This document shows positions 62,762 through 64,000 of a stretch of DNA of 64,000 nt, piece by piece (positions within the stretch are counted from its first letter, which is position 1; every line of letters starts with the position of its first letter). The stretch spans positions 372,001 through 436,000 of the forward strand of contig NZ_NNBP01000003.1 of NCBI RefSeq assembly GCF_002803155.1, read 5' to 3'. A program made the translations under genes and the position numbers. The notes beneath the pieces are model-generated. The model had not been told where the DNA came from and did not search any database. It was given only the letters and a program-made list of their open reading frames with translations. The stretch is from Streptomyces sp. CB02959. GTDB lineage: Bacteria; Actinomycetota; Actinomycetes; Streptomycetales; Streptomycetaceae.

Positions 62762-63822
62762 TGAAAACCGACGGAAGCGCCGGCCGGCCCGCGCCCTTCG
62801 ACGACCTCGACCGCCGGCTGATCCACGCCCTCCAGATCGACGGCCGGGCCCCCTTCAGCCGGATCGCCGAGGTCCTCGGGGTCTCCGACCAGACGGTCGC
62901 CCGGCGCTACACCCGGCACCGCGGCGCCGGCGCGTTCCGGGTCCTGGGGCTGGCCGAGCCCCGGGCGCTGGGCGAGGTGGAGTGGCTGGTGCGGGTGGAG
63001 TGCGCGCCGGACGCCGCGCTGCCGATCGCCGAGGCGCTGGCCCGCCGCCCGGACACCTCCTGGGTGAGCCTGATGTCCGGCGGCACCGAGATCGCCGCGG
63101 TCTGCCGGTCGGCGGGCAGCGAGCACAGCGACGCGCTGCTGCTCCAGAAGCTGCCGCGCACCCCGAGCGTGGTCGGGGTGACCGCGCACTGCCTGCTGCA
63201 CGAGTTCTACGGCGGCCCGCAGAGCATGGTCAGCAAGTCCGGTGCGCTGACCGCCGAGGAGGCCGCCCGGCTGTGCCCGCCGGCGCCCCGGCCGCCCTCC
63301 CCCGGGCCCGCCACCGGGTTCGAGCAGGGGGCGCCCGGCTCCCCGGTGGTGCTCTCCGACGCCGACCGGCGGCTGTTCGAGGCGCTCGGCCGGGACGGCC
63401 GCGCCCCGCTCGCCGAACTCGCCGCGGCCACCGGCTGGTCGCCCACCACCGTCCGCCGCCGCCTGGAGGCGCTGCGCGCGGACGGCGTGCTGTACTACGA
63501 CGTCGACTACGATCTGCGGCTGTTCGGATACGGGGTGATGGTCGCCCTGTGGCTGTCCGTCGCACCCGCCGAACTCGCCGCCTCCGGCGAGGCGTTGGCG
63601 GAACACCCGGAGGTCGCCTTCGCCGGCGCCACCACCGGTCCGCACAACCTCTTCGCCTCCGTCCTGTGCCGGGACACCGGCGCGCTCTACACCTACCTGA
63701 CGACCCGGATCGCGGCACTGCCGGGCGTACGGACCATGGAGAGCACGCCGCAGATCCGGCGCCTCAAGGGGCCCGGCCCGTACCTCACGCCCGGCCCCGC
63801 CGCTCCGAGGGGCCGCCGATGA
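62761..63822 (+). CDS. Lrp/AsnC-type regulator with two complete modules
   Basis: A 353-residue protein with two AsnC-type units in tandem. Unit 1: FDDLDRRLIHALQIDGRAPFSRIAEVLGVSDQTVARRYT plus a RAM-like domain to ~155. Unit 2: LSDADRRLFEALGRDGRAPLAELAAATGWSPTTVRRRLE (~198-236) plus a second RAM domain. Single-module Lrp proteins are ~150 residues, so this is an internal duplication seen in some actinobacterial regulators. It is leaderless, divergent from the DHA2 pump, and overlaps the next gene by ATGA. Confidence 0.87.
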   Translation: MKTDGSAGRPAPFDDLDRRLIHALQIDGRAPFSRIAEVLGVSDQTVARRYTRHRGAGAFRVLGLAEPRALGEVEWLVRVECAPDAALPIAEALARRPDTSWVSLMSGGTEIAAVCRSAGSEHSDALLLQKLPRTPSVVGVTAHCLLHEFYGGPQSMVSKSGALTAEEAARLCPPAPRPPSPGPATGFEQGAPGSPVVLSDADRRLFEALGRDGRAPLAELAAATGWSPTTVRRRLEALRADGVLYYDVDYDLRLFGYGVMVALWLSVAPAELAASGEALAEHPEVAFAGATTGPHNLFASVLCRDTGALYTYLTTRIAALPGVRTMESTPQIRRLKGPGPYLTPGPAAPRGRR

Positions 63823-64000
63823 CACCGCCACCGCCCCGCGTCCTGGCGCGCCGGGCCCGCGACGGGGTGCTGGACTGGGTGCGGTCGACACCCGGCACCC
63901 ACATCTGGCTGCTGATCATCGGCATCACCAGTCTGGTGATCGCCTCGGCCTCCGAGGGGCTGGAGCAGTTCCTCCTCCACCGCAACAGCAGCAACATCCA
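63819..64000 (+). CDS. Rhomboid-like membrane protein (3' end outside window)
   Basis: The first 60 residues: a basic Pro/Arg N-terminus, then a TM segment HIWLLIIGITSLVIA and LEQFLLHRNSSNIH. This resembles the N-terminal part of rhomboid-like proteins of streptomycetes, in which an HR(N/S)STN motif follows TM1. The catalytic region lies beyond the window. It is coupled to the Lrp gene by the ATGA overlap. Confidence 0.55.
   Translation, partial: MTPPPPRVLARRARDGVLDWVRSTPGTHIWLLIIGITSLVIASASEGLEQFLLHRNSSNI

Overview
The window is GC-rich actinobacterial chromosome, and gene content and order point to Streptomyces. ssgR-ssgA, thiC behind a TPP riboswitch, a DUF5326 protein, ptpA and a Rex-controlled cydA-cydB-cydCD operon occur in the order I recall for the arm beside oriC in Streptomyces coelicolor. 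Twelve perfect copies of the 14-bp ParB site parS (GTTTCACGTGAAAC) and one 13/14 copy support an origin-proximal position. I saw no rRNA, tRNA, insertion sequence, prophage or CRISPR array. oriC itself is not in the window, because there is no cluster of DnaA boxes.

Layout. 1-8.2 kb: a four-site parS array, a serine hydrolase, a class V aminotransferase, a TetR regulator, a GNAT enzyme, a divergent MarR/MFS pair, a membrane protein and a HAD phosphatase. 8.7-13 kb: a flavohaemoglobin with a long disordered N-terminus, coupled to an FMN-binding split-barrel protein, then NUDIX and LysR genes. 13.2-19.4 kb: a leftward operon (holin-like protein, PtpA, trans-sulfuration enzyme), cupin, DUF5326, the sporulation pair ssgR-ssgA, and a YibE/F membrane protein. 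19.4-27.1 kb: thiC, a two-TM protein, a metallophosphoesterase, a LacI regulator, a HisC-type aminotransferase and a cyclophilin-like protein. 27.1-35.7 kb: cytochrome bd genes with Rex and Crp-like sites, then a DevS-like sensor kinase that keeps the haem histidine, then a second four-site parS array. 35.8-42.9 kb: Cof-type HAD, F420-type oxidoreductase, HtpX protease with PspAB, KptA, and a PadR-controlled carotenoid oxygenase operon. 43-52 kb: MerR regulator, a leftward cluster of metal-dependent hydrolase, alpha/beta-hydrolase-SDR fusion and M24 protein, then two ABC-2 exporter pairs in a row. 52-64 kb: a 17-codon ORF behind a near-ideal ribosome binding site, an alpha/beta-hydrolase lacking its nucleophilic serine, MltG-like protein, CynX-type MFS with a FadR/GntR regulator, a LysA-type decarboxylase with a repeat-tailed partner, MerR, LysR, DHA2 efflux pump, a double Lrp protein and the start of a rhomboid-like gene.

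How parts fit together. Chromosome segregation and gene expression signals share DNA here. One parS is the core of an intrinsic terminator, one forms the P3-arm hairpin of the thiC riboswitch, and one contains the start codon of cydCD. The cyd operon, its NADH-responsive Rex site and the haem-type sensor kinase form a respiratory/redox block. PtpA, SsgR and SsgA belong to developmental control. Several gene pairs (MarR/MFS, PadR/oxygenase, FadR/MFS, Lrp/DHA2) look like local regulator-target units.

Limits. All calls come from reading the sequence and from remembered family motifs. No searches or folding calculations were run. Starts were chosen by ribosome binding site, leaderless -10 position or overlap, and several are uncertain as stated.
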